Assembly (NCBI RefSeq): GCF_037975245.1
Contig: NC_092567.1
Location: 3,480,214 to 3,544,213 of the forward strand
Source: Apostichopus japonicus
Taxonomy: Eukaryota > Echinodermata > Holothuroidea > Aspidochirotida > Stichopodidae
DNA: 64,000 bases
Reading direction: 5' to 3'
In this document: positions 25,053 to 34,329 of the stretch, piece after piece
Layout: each line of letters opens with the position of its first letter
Numbering within the stretch: position 1 is the first letter of the stretch
The notes under the pieces: generated by a model
What the model was told of the DNA's origin: nothing
Database searches by the model: none
Seen by the model: only the letters and a program-made list of their open reading frames with translations
Translations under genes and position numbers: made by a program

Positions 25053-25784
25053 TGTAATATTGTGTCGAGCCCGGCTCCTCCGATAGTAAAACTATATCGG
25101 GACTCGCGATAGAAAGGTACTGGGATATCTTGATGCCGTATTTATGCTTCTTCAGGAGATGTCTCGAACGGAAGAAAACAATGACTTCACACAAAAAACA
25201 ATTTGACGAGATAGGATTTGATTTGATGATTCGGTATAATTTCTTCTCTGTCGATTCTCTTTACAAATAAAACTAAATTACAATGATTTGACTTGACTTG
25301 ACTCCGTCAATTAAACAATTAGGAGTGATCAACTTTCGGCGGAGTGATAAATTTGCTGACCAAGTGATAAACTTTGCTGACGGAGTGATAAATTTTCGGC
25401 CTCCTTTTCCTTTTAAACCTTACTTCCATAAAATCCCTCTGCGCATAATCAGTAGGCAGCCAATAACCTGACCATCCTGTATTAGCTTAATGATATAAAA
25501 ATAAGTGCGCTGGCACTGATCTGCCCTGATTGGTTGGGAGTTTGGAAGTCCATCCCCTTTCTATGGAAACTTCCATACCACGTGAGAGAACCTTCTCGAA
25601 TGTTCCACAGACATAATGGAATCTATTTTGGGAAAAGGCCCTGTACCAAGATTCAATAAGATAGTTAAAAACTTCTCGTGGGAAAACTGAATCCATGACC
25701 TAGATAAATACATAAGAGGCCTGTAAGGTGTCTCGATGGAGTGTTTCGGTAACATCAAAGAGATGGCATCACTATTTCATAACA
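25053..25784 (-). repeat. 3' LTR of the retrotransposon
   Basis: A 732-bp LTR with TG...CA ends, matching 33594-34325 except for one base. It contains four imperfect 20-21 bp tandem units built on gtgataaa-tttgctgac (about 25320-25401). Short frames inside the LTR (25487-25758) recur identically in the other LTR and are not genes. Confidence 0.95.
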
Positions 25785-25797
25785 TCCCCCTCAATCT
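25785..25797 (-). promoter_or_regulatory. Polypurine tract
   Basis: On the minus strand the purine-rich AGATTGAGGGGGA abuts the 3' LTR directly, the position where plus-strand DNA synthesis is primed in LTR elements. Confidence 0.8.
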
Positions 25798-27036
25798 TTT
25801 AAAATTTTTGGATACTCCAAAATTTTAACATCATACTGCTTTAACTTATCATTATCTCAAGGAAGGTAGAGTACTGTAAGCATATCCATTAATATTCATT
25901 GACTTCAACAAATGGTCTTCATGTATCTCAAAGGTTAACATCTTGGTTACGAATATTAAAATGATCATATGGTATATACATTGACACTATCTCCATGAAA
26001 ATTTTTTGTGTGTACCTCTTCAATATTGATGACATCGTATGATGTAATCTAAAAAAAAAAAAATATCATTAAGATATCTTAAAGTTACATGACACAGCAA
26101 AATATGCAGTATCTCTTACAAAATACATTTATGCATTTCATACATCAATAATACATTCATATCAAAAGTGAAATCATGCCGTGATTTGGGGAGAGATCAG
26201 AGAAAACTTGACTTAGTTATCTTTTAACTGAATAGAACACCTTAGCATTCCATAAAAAATTTGTATATTAAAAAAAAGAACCTTAAAATATTACAAACTC
26301 ATTTACAAAGTACCTCCTCTTTAATGAAGGCATAGTTTCAAAACTGCTTTGAAACCTTGTGAATCATATACATTCACCTCAAGAAAATCCAGAAAATGTG
26401 ACTCGATAGCATGGTGACCCTAGGTATGCACTCCGAAATGATCTAGTAAAGTACCAAAGTACTAGATATTCGATACCATAAAAGAGACTCCATAGACTAT
26501 GACATCAACAAATCTTTCTTCAAATTAACATATTTATACTTAACATCTTGTCTTTTAAACTTTTGAATGAATATTTGAGGAAAAGAAAATATATACATAA
26601 GTTCCTCAAAAGATCTATACTTTCATTTGCTTCGATAACTGTTGCTGTAAGCAAAAGTTGCAAATCACCAATGCTGTCTCTAAATAGCCTTCAATATATA
26701 ACATAAATGATGCAATGTAAATATCCTTAAAATATTTCTCAATATATGAAAACCCATGTTGCTAATATTCCGGATATGTTCTAATTGCCGGGTAAACGTT
26801 TGAACGAATTCATAAGGAGAAAAAAAAAGGTATACTCATTACACATTTGTTATAAAAGATGAAACTAGGTCACTTGGTGGCGTTTTTAACAATAAAGCTT
26901 ATATTGTTACACCATACAGTACAATGACTTCCCACTTAATAGGTATGCAGGTAAATGCCATGACGCATTCCATTCATACAATTGTGGGTTAAAACACCTG
27001 TTCATCTGAACTTAAACAATTATGCAGTTATACATA
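25798..27036 (-). other. Retrotransposon 3' non-coding region
   Basis: About 1.24 kb between the pol stop and the polypurine tract. It is very AT-rich, with no open frame of useful length on either strand. An envelope gene would be expected here in an infectious relative, but none is present. Confidence 0.7.
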
Positions 27037-30000
27037 TTAACCATATAATGTTTGCAACATCCTGCCTGGACTGCCTGTAATGTTCAATCCCTTTTCATGG
27101 AGAAAATTCATTATTTCCTCTGTGTTGGAATATTTTCCCACATTCCACCAAAAATCATGACTCTTAAAGCCTGTTGGAAAACATGGTGTCTGATAGGTGA
27201 CCAGAACCTGTAATTCACCCAATTTGTATCGAGCACGTTGGACTTTCATGTCTCCTTGTGGAGCATTTGCAAAAACTTTCTTTTGCCTTAATATGCTATC
27301 TTTAATGGAAGGATATGGAATTGCTAATCCTTCATTATGTGCTCTATTCTCTAAAAATGATGCAACATTCATTGGCTTAGTAGTTACAAGACACATGATG
27401 TGATCTGACGTTACCCCTGGCAAAATGTTACCAAACTCATCATGAAACTCTATATGTGCATCTTGCATGACATTAACATTTTCTGCATTAGAAGTGTTAC
27501 TACTCAAAACATTTCGCATTCGTGCAACCTTTTCACTTGATGAACCCTTTGTTTTCAAGACCTGACGCAATTTCTGAATGTTGGTGATATTCTTAGTTTC
27601 AGAAGATGCTCTTACAAAACATGGTTTAAGCCTGTTATAATTGAATACATCACTAAGAATTTCTCCTTTGAGAGTGGCCAACAAATAATGAGTCCTATCC
27701 AAAACTTGATGGATCACTAATGGTCCACACCATTCTGCAGCAATTTTGCGAGAGTTCGCAGTCAAGGAGGAAGACGTTGGCTTATACAGATACACTAATT
27801 GACCCGTTGAATAAATTGCACCTTTGTCCAGTTTTGCACTTATCTTAACATTTTGAGCATCTTGTTGCTTCTTTTGCAAGACTAACATTACCCTTGACAA
27901 ATGATCAAATCGTTTCTTTAACAATGCAGCATATTCTCCATGAGATTGTGATAATCCTGCCATTGGATTGAATGATAAATTTGTAAGATTTGGCGGCTTA
28001 CGTCCAAATGCAAGTTCAAATGGGCTATAGCTACCTAACTGAGGAGAGGAAAATGTGTTATATGCATAGGCTGATGTTGGGACAAATCGTACCCAATCCG
28101 TACCAAACTGATTTAAGTTCACTTTGAGGAAATTTGAAAGAGTCTGAATGTGTCTTTCAACCTGTAAGCTTCCATGATTGTTTACACTGATGAACTTTTG
28201 TTCAATGCCCAAAGCTTTACTTAAGAGCTCCACTAATTTTCCTGTAAGAGAAGCTGCCGCATCACTTATGATACAAGACGGTGGACCAAAAGTTGTAACT
28301 ACCCTCTGCAATAATGCTTCACATATCGTTTCAGCATCAAGAGTCTTAAGAGAAACACATACAACAAATCTAGTGATCTCATCACAAACAACCATCAAAT
28401 GTTTAAATCCTGTAGCCGTTGTGGGCATAGTCTTGAAATCCAGACTAAGTCTGTCAAAAGGACGATAAGAATCAGGAATGCGAGCATGATATTGTCTCAA
28501 TTTGTCTGGTTTCTTACGGAATTCTTGACAACGGAGACATGCCTGAATATAATTACTGATGCGTTGAAACATATTGCGCAGATAGAAATGCTGTCTAATG
28601 GTCAAATATGTACGCATTACACCCTGATGATTACTTAACAAGTCATCGTGATATCGAGATATTATCTGTTCTACCATAGTCTCAGGTACGACTAACTGAA
28701 GAGTCATCTTAGCATCATTAGTCTCATGCAAAAATATCCTGAATAACAAACTATTACATAACAAATAATCCTCTGCTTGAGAACGAACAGTTCTAGCATG
28801 CTTAACATTACCTGGAATAATGTCATGTGCAAGAAAATCATAAATTGGTTTGTAGTAAGGACAAGTTTGTTGTTGAATTTGCAACTCTTTTACATCAAAC
28901 GGCAGATCATAGTTTTTGATCAGCTTTCCTCGAATTGCCTTCATGACTTTATTCAATTCCTTTTGTTTTGGAATGTGCCCTGTAACCAAATGATCAATGT
29001 TTGTTATGACTGGCTTCGGCTGAACAAATAATTCTGGTGGTGGTTCTCTGATTACCTCTTGCACTCTATGTCTATTCTGATCCACTAATCTTGGCTCTGT
29101 AGGTTGAGAAACACTTGTAAAATTTGGCACAACTAACATGTCAGGGCTAAATGTATGTCTATTTTCACTCGGCATAGTAATAATAGGCCTTTGAATATAT
29201 GTTTCTCTCTTATCAGTAGAAATTACTGGTGTAGTCGTCTTTTGTGACTCAGATTGTGGTCTCTGTGTAACATGCTCATTAGAATGTGTTGCCTTAGGAA
29301 CGGATGTCCTTTTAACTCTATTTGTTGATACTTTGGCTGGGGAATCCTGCTTGGACTCCTTAATGACTTTATTCGGAAATAAATCTGGAACTTTGACTCC
29401 CATTGACCTTGCCATTGACCTTGTCATGATTGGATTAAATGTCTCCTTAGGTAGAGTTGAAAAATCCTCATAAGAACTGACCTCTTGAGCAACCTGATCT
29501 ATTTCAGAGTGAAATTCCTGTGGTGCTCTAGACAAATAATCTGCCAAAACCAATTCTGAGCCTTTCTTATAACCAACCTTGAATGTAAATTCTGACAATT
29601 TGAACAGAAGTTTACGTAAACGTGAAGTTGCTGGTTCTTGTTTTGACTTAAACAATTCAACAATGGCTGAGTGATCAACATATGCCTCAAATTCTACATT
29701 TTGCAATAAATGTTTGAATGCTGTCACATTAATAAATAGACCCATCATTTCTAATTCAGTTACACTATACCTCTGACATGCTGGTGGTAATATCTTAGAG
29801 TAATATGCAATAATATTCTCTTTGCCATTAACTCTTTGTGTCAGGTATGATCCTGTTGCTACTCGTGATGTGTCGCTATATAATACAAAACGACCATATT
29901 TCTGTGGCATATGCAATATAGGTGGATTACACAACAACTCTTTAATACTTTGAAATGCACACTGATGTTCCTCTGTCCATTTAAATACCTTTCTCTTACG

Positions 30001-31911
30001 ACTCAAATGATGTAATGGTCTCAATAGTGCTTGAATATTTGGGAAAAATGAAGCCACATAATTAACTGCACCTACAAATCGTCTTACTGACTTAACATTG
30101 TGTGGTTTCGGTGTGTTCCTAATCGCTGCACATCTATCATGCAAAGGTTGGATACAAGCCTCACCTTCTGGGGTTATTGAGAGCAAATGTCCCATATATC
30201 GGACTGAATTTTGAAAAATGCTACACTTTTTCGGAGAGATTTTCAATCCGTTGTCCATTAAAACCTTAAAAATTGCCTTTAGGTGTTGTTTGTGCGATTG
30301 TTTGTCTGCACTGTACACAATTATATCGTCATGATGAGCAATACAGAACTTATTTGAATTTGGGATCGTTGCCAAAATATCATTAATTTGCGACTGAAAG
30401 ATCGCTGGAGATAAATTCAATCCCTGTGGTAAGCGTTTATAATAATAATGCTTTCCTCCATGAAATGAAGCAATACCTGTATATTGTTGTGCATGAACAC
30501 TGAGTGGCAGACAGAAGAATGCAGACTTTAAGTCAAGAACACCCAAAATTTTGGCTCCAGAGTACCCTATGGTACGGATAGTCTCATTCAGTAAAGGAAA
30601 TGGGTGATTGAGACGTTTTATTCTACTATTCAAGTAGCGAAAATCTGTGACAACCCTTTTGTCTTTTGTTCCCTTCTTTGGAATGAGGAAAACCGGTGAA
30701 GTATAAGACTGATGTCCTACCGCTAAGATTCCTAATCGCACTAATTTGTCAAGCTCACTGGCGACAATGACTTTGTCCTCATCTGAAAGTCTATAGGGAC
30801 GTATGTAAAATGGCTCGTCATTAGTAAGCGTAATATCAGCCTCATAATTTGGACAGTGAGATAATTCACCATAAAGAGAAAATGCATCTCTATGTGAGTC
30901 TAGAAATTCATAAATGCTTTCTGTTTCTGAAGCATTCAGAATACTTTGTTCCAAATTAATGTTTTCTCTCATGATTTCCTGTTCGGATTTGGAAACCAGG
31001 GGATCATCGGCTGTCAAATGTGGATATCGATGTAAATTATATCGTGTAATTTCATCACGATTCTCTTTAGAGTTAGAATTCGTTCGAAAAAGAGACGGTT
31101 TTTCGATGTCTCTCATGACATTTAGAAAATCTAGAGAATCAGTAGGTATGTCTTCTGTGACCGTAATGATATCTGCTAAATCTAAATGAGCCACTGTGCG
31201 AGAAGGATGCAGACAAAATTTCTGGTTACCCATGTTCCTTAGTAGAATCTTTGTTCTACCTTTATGCATTTTCACTAACATTCGTGAAGGACACATACGA
31301 GATATTAGAGGAAACGGTTTAATAACCATATCTGCATTTCGTGCATATAGTGGAAGACGTCCCTGTACAGTAATGTATCTCTGCTGACCTGGGTAAATAA
31401 CAAATCTCTGCACTGGCCTAAGGAAAACTTTGGCTTGTTTTATTCTAAAACAATTTGTGGTAAAGTCCAAAGATCCATTCAATTCCTTGAGAGTTGGACT
31501 ACCTAATATTAAGTCAATACCTGTCAGGTTTGCAGCAATTAAAGCAGAAAGCTGAAATTCATGACCTTGAATTTTGACCTGAAATGTTATCGTGCTATAC
31601 GCATGAATAAACTGACCATTACCCAACTTTAAGTTTACTACATCTACTGAGACTGGTTGTATAGAGGATAAATACTTTGAATTTTGCACTGTAGAAGAAG
31701 AAATGATAGAGCGTGTCGCTCCACTATCAAACAACAATGAAATTCCTTTACCATCATGTAAAGTACCTCTTACAAAATTACGTGTGTCCAGTTGAATATC
31801 CACATTACGGTCGTTCCCTGTATATCTAGAACTAGGAATATTACTATTCTTCCAAATACTATTTGCTTTACGTTTCGATCTTCCCTTACTTGGTACTTTG
31901 TCTGGAGTCAC
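27037..31911 (-). CDS. pol: Retrotransposon Pol polyprotein (PR-RT-RNaseH-INT)
   Basis: About 1624 residues, uninterrupted. Protease: DSGA at residues 62-65. Reverse transcriptase: VLDLKSAF (first catalytic Asp), PQGLNLSPA, and the active-site box reading HHDD near residue 527 where YxDD is usual. RNase H: YSDTS near 677, TELEM, VDHSA. Integrase: an HHCC zinc module (RYHDDLLSNHQG ... CLRCQ near 1080-1115), then core residues LDFKT (about 1157), ISDAA (about 1215) and QVERH (about 1250), with 34 residues between the last two. A GPL-type motif follows, and then about 200 residues that I do not recognise. The listed start is a GTG. No in-frame ATG lies nearby, and the frame is open upstream to 31974, so synthesis is presumably as a Gag-Pol fusion by -1 frameshifting. 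Confidence 0.93.
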   Translation of the reverse strand: MTPDKVPSKGRSKRKANSIWKNSNIPSSRYTGNDRNVDIQLDTRNFVRGTLHDGKGISLLFDSGATRSIISSSTVQNSKYLSSIQPVSVDVVNLKLGNGQFIHAYSTITFQVKIQGHEFQLSALIAANLTGIDLILGSPTLKELNGSLDFTTNCFRIKQAKVFLRPVQRFVIYPGQQRYITVQGRLPLYARNADMVIKPFPLISRMCPSRMLVKMHKGRTKILLRNMGNQKFCLHPSRTVAHLDLADIITVTEDIPTDSLDFLNVMRDIEKPSLFRTNSNSKENRDEITRYNLHRYPHLTADDPLVSKSEQEIMRENINLEQSILNASETESIYEFLDSHRDAFSLYGELSHCPNYEADITLTNDEPFYIRPYRLSDEDKVIVASELDKLVRLGILAVGHQSYTSPVFLIPKKGTKDKRVVTDFRYLNSRIKRLNHPFPLLNETIRTIGYSGAKILGVLDLKSAFFCLPLSVHAQQYTGIASFHGGKHYYYKRLPQGLNLSPAIFQSQINDILATIPNSNKFCIAHHDDIIVYSADKQSHKQHLKAIFKVLMDNGLKISPKKCSIFQNSVRYMGHLLSITPEGEACIQPLHDRCAAIRNTPKPHNVKSVRRFVGAVNYVASFFPNIQALLRPLHHLSRKRKVFKWTEEHQCAFQSIKELLCNPPILHMPQKYGRFVLYSDTSRVATGSYLTQRVNGKENIIAYYSKILPPACQRYSVTELEMMGLFINVTAFKHLLQNVEFEAYVDHSAIVELFKSKQEPATSRLRKLLFKLSEFTFKVGYKKGSELVLADYLSRAPQEFHSEIDQVAQEVSSYEDFSTLPKETFNPIMTRSMARSMGVKVPDLFPNKVIKESKQDSPAKVSTNRVKRTSVPKATHSNEHVTQRPQSESQKTTTPVISTDKRETYIQRPIITMPSENRHTFSPDMLVVPNFTSVSQPTEPRLVDQNRHRVQEVIREPPPELFVQPKPVITNIDHLVTGHIPKQKELNKVMKAIRGKLIKNYDLPFDVKELQIQQQTCPYYKPIYDFLAHDIIPGNVKHARTVRSQAEDYLLCNSLLFRIFLHETNDAKMTLQLVVPETMVEQIISRYHDDLLSNHQGVMRTYLTIRQHFYLRNMFQRISNYIQACLRCQEFRKKPDKLRQYHARIPDSYRPFDRLSLDFKTMPTTATGFKHLMVVCDEITRFVVCVSLKTLDAETICEALLQRVVTTFGPPSCIISDAAASLTGKLVELLSKALGIEQKFISVNNHGSLQVERHIQTLSNFLKVNLNQFGTDWVRFVPTSAYAYNTFSSPQLGSYSPFELAFGRKPPNLTNLSFNPMAGLSQSHGEYAALLKKRFDHLSRVMLVLQKKQQDAQNVKISAKLDKGAIYSTGQLVYLYKPTSSSLTANSRKIAAEWCGPLVIHQVLDRTHYLLATLKGEILSDVFNYNRLKPCFVRASSETKNITNIQKLRQVLKTKGSSSEKVARMRNVLSSNTSNAENVNVMQDAHIEFHDEFGNILPGVTSDHIMCLVTTKPMNVASFLENRAHNEGLAIPYPSIKDSILRQKKVFANAPQGDMKVQRARYKLGELQVLVTYQTPCFPTGFKSHDFWWNVGKYSNTEEIMNFLHEKGLNITGSPGRMLQTLYG

Positions 31912-31940
31912 TGTATGATGAGTGCAATCATAAGTGCTCC

Positions 31941-31974
31941 CTACTGAAAATTCTGTGTTGGTACTTTCTTTACA
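31941..31974 (-). promoter_or_regulatory. gag-pol overlap, presumed -1 frameshift window
   Basis: The pol frame opens after an in-frame TAA at 31977-31975 and runs on without an ATG. The gag stop is 31943-31941, so any shift must happen within about 34 nt. No canonical X-XXY-YYZ heptamer is present. The closest stretch is GAATTTT just before the gag stop. Site and efficiency are inferred. Confidence 0.5.
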
Positions 31975-32897
31975 TTAGCCTCCATTTCATGGCTTAGGCG
32001 AATTTGACAATATTGTGCAAAATGACCTCGATTTTGGCAGTAATGACATGTGATTGAAGGATTAAAATATGGTAACCTTCTCCTGTTATTATTCTGACCT
32101 GTCCTAGGACCACGAGAATCACGAGAACTATATCTTTGCCTCATATCTTTTGGATTGTCTTGCGAATCTGACCTACGTGACTGATCAAACTTGGTCTCTA
32201 ATTCCTGAATTTTGGTACACAACTCGTGTATCTCAGAAGATGCAGAAATAGTAGGAGTCTGAACAGAAGACGCTTTGTCGTGCATTGCCATAAATAGTTC
32301 GGAAGAAGCTGGGGGTTGACTTTGGATTTGTAAGTCAAAATAGCACTGTATTTTCATGACCAAATCTGCAATTGTTGCTTTTGGTGATGCAGACATTAAT
32401 ACTGCTGAGCGGCATTGCAAAGGCAGGGTCGAGATCAATTTATCTCTTATTTGGTCCTCGCCATAGCTTAATTGTGCTGCAGCTTTTGAAATTTTGGCCA
32501 AATGAGCTTGAGCTGTATCACCTGGCGTATAGGTTAATGCATGAAATGCCTGTGATTTAGCGTAGGAAGAGGTCCCTGGACTGAAACGAGCAAGGAATTG
32601 CTTGCGCAGATCAGCAATAGTTGAAAAACTTTTGTTTTCAATCCAGAGTCTGGCTTGGCCTTTAAGTGTTCGCTTAAATATGCGACATATTTCATTAAAT
32701 TCTTCCGCTACGGCCTCAGGGGTGGTTTGGGACGGCAATTTATGCAACTCTAAATAATCTTCAAATCCCAAATAATGAGCTTCGGCTAAATCTGCATCTA
32801 TTACATCGCCCTGAAATTGTGATGGCAAAAAATCAGTGGGCCTATGTTTCTGCATAACATTAACAGAGGTCGAAGTTTCCTGTTTACTGACGGACAT
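31941..32897 (-). CDS. gag: Retrotransposon Gag protein
   Basis: 318 residues starting at ATG. The central part (EEFNEICRIFKRTLKGQARL and following) matches the helical Retrotrans_gag capsid pattern, with a conserved W and Q-F-L-A-R-F. A CCHC zinc knuckle (C-x2-C-x4-H-x4-C) lies at residues 284-297, preceded by an Arg/Asn-rich stretch suited to nucleic-acid binding. Gag assembles the particle that packages the element RNA. The pol frame overlaps the last 11 or so codons in the -1 frame. The coding frame is intact, in keeping with a young element. Confidence 0.9.
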   Translation of the reverse strand: MSVSKQETSTSVNVMQKHRPTDFLPSQFQGDVIDADLAEAHYLGFEDYLELHKLPSQTTPEAVAEEFNEICRIFKRTLKGQARLWIENKSFSTIADLRKQFLARFSPGTSSYAKSQAFHALTYTPGDTAQAHLAKISKAAAQLSYGEDQIRDKLISTLPLQCRSAVLMSASPKATIADLVMKIQCYFDLQIQSQPPASSELFMAMHDKASSVQTPTISASSEIHELCTKIQELETKFDQSRRSDSQDNPKDMRQRYSSRDSRGPRTGQNNNRRRLPYFNPSITCHYCQNRGHFAQYCQIRLSHEMEANVKKVPTQNFQ

Positions 32898-33573
32898 TAT
32901 GCCGCATACAATTAGGCTAGTTATGAGTTTACAACATGAGCCTTTACTTAATTGAACACACTATCGACCGCAATTAAATACAAATAACAAATATGCAATA
33001 CATGGACACGATTAAAATAACTTAACGGTACACTCTGATCTCAAATAGGGGTTGGGATACAAATTGGCATGATTTCACTCACCCTTAAGTTTAACTAAGA
33101 ACTGGTAGTGGAACTGCAAACGATGATTGAAGTCCCTCGGTTAGCAGTAGTAGTAGTAGCCTAGTAGCGGCAGGTAGTAGCAGGTACTGTAGGTAGTAGC
33201 AGGTAGGTCTACATCTCGTAAGAACTTCAAATTCGTTCGCCGTTAACATCGGGTAGAGTCTAGGCTTAGATCGCGAAAATGTTCAGTTCTGATGTTTAGA
33301 GCTGTAGTATGACTCACTACGTACTAGTTGCGCGAATGTTCAAACGCGAACTGCATGCTGGGTTGATTAACGTTCGTGTACAGATCAGTGGTTCCGGTGT
33401 ACAGGCTTAGGCTAGTATAGGCTGACTTCCATCGCAGAGTGTTTCCGTTAGGCTAGGTCGTGAACATGCGCTGTGTTCCTCGTTAGGTCTTCGGGCCAAA
33501 AAAATCCTCCTGTTCGTTGTTGATCGTAACGAACGAAAGTGTGAACAGTTCCGTTACCGTTTTGTTCCTGAAG
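32898..33573 (-). other. Retrotransposon 5' leader
   Basis: About 680 bp between the primer-binding site and the gag start. It contains a GTA/GTAG-rich simple repeat (about 33144-33208). It presumably carries packaging signals, but none is identifiable by eye. Confidence 0.6.
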
Positions 33574-33593
33574 AAAGCAACCGATCTCCACCA
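33574..33593 (-). promoter_or_regulatory. Primer-binding site
   Basis: On the minus strand the 5' LTR is followed immediately by TGGTGGAGATCGGTTGC. It begins TGG, complementary to a tRNA 3' CCA. I could not identify the priming tRNA with confidence. Confidence 0.65.
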
Positions 33594-34325
33594 TGTAATA
33601 TTGTGTCGAGCCCGGCTCCTCCGATAGTAAAACTATATCGGGACTCGCGATAGAAAGGTACTGGGATATCTTGATGCCGTATTTATGCTTCTTCAGGAGA
33701 TGTCTCGAACGGAAGAAAACAATGACTTCACACAAAAAACAATTTGACGAGATAGGATTTGATTTGATGATTCGGTATAATTTCTTCTCTGTCGATTCTC
33801 TTTACAAATAAAACTAAATTACAATGATTTGACTTGACTTGACTCCGTCAATTAAACAATTAGGAGTGATGAACTTTCGGCGGAGTGATAAATTTGCTGA
33901 CCAAGTGATAAACTTTGCTGACGGAGTGATAAATTTTCGGCCTCCTTTTCCTTTTAAACCTTACTTCCATAAAATCCCTCTGCGCATAATCAGTAGGCAG
34001 CCAATAACCTGACCATCCTGTATTAGCTTAATGATATAAAAATAAGTGCGCTGGCACTGATCTGCCCTGATTGGTTGGGAGTTTGGAAGTCCATCCCCTT
34101 TCTATGGAAACTTCCATACCACGTGAGAGAACCTTCTCGAATGTTCCACAGACATAATGGAATCTATTTTGGGAAAAGGCCCTGTACCAAGATTCAATAA
34201 GATAGTTAAAAACTTCTCGTGGGAAAACTGAATCCATGACCTAGATAAATACATAAGAGGCCTGTAAGGTGTCTCGATGGAGTGTTTCGGTAACATCAAA
34301 GAGATGGCATCACTATTTCATAACA
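33594..34325 (-). repeat. 5' LTR of the retrotransposon
   Basis: 732 bp with TG...CA ends, identical to 25053-25784 apart from g/c at 33871. It would contain the promoter for the genomic RNA. I could not pin down a TATA box or polyadenylation signal in the minus orientation. Confidence 0.95.
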
Positions 34326-34329
34326 CGTT
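34326..34329. repeat. Target-site duplication, right copy
   Basis: CGTT immediately outside the right LTR, matching 25049-25052. Confidence 0.75.

Larger units (their letters stand above)
25053..34325 (-). mobile_element. Complete Ty3/Gypsy-type LTR retrotransposon
   Basis: A 9273-bp element in minus orientation: 5' LTR 33594-34325, leader, gag (32897-31941), pol (31911-27037), about 1.25 kb non-coding, polypurine tract, 3' LTR 25053-25784. The order protease, reverse transcriptase, RNase H, integrase is that of Ty3/Gypsy (Metaviridae). The LTRs are 732 bp each, start TG and end CA, and differ at one base that I can find (c at 25330, g at 33871). A 4-bp CGTT target duplication flanks the element. 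Intact frames and near-identical LTRs point to a very recent insertion. There is no env-like frame and no recognisable chromodomain. I could not assign a clade from the sequence alone. Confidence 0.95.

Noticed and set aside
25487-25758. Two short minus-strand frames repeated at 34028-34299
   Set aside because: They recur only because they lie in the two LTRs. There is no domain or start context.
25798-27036. Possible env gene after pol
   Set aside because: No open frame of meaningful length on either strand in this interval.
25053-34325. BEL/Pao or Copia assignment of the LTR element
   Set aside because: Integrase follows RNase H, which excludes Copia. The RT, RNase H and integrase motifs read as Ty3/Gypsy-like rather than BEL/Pao.
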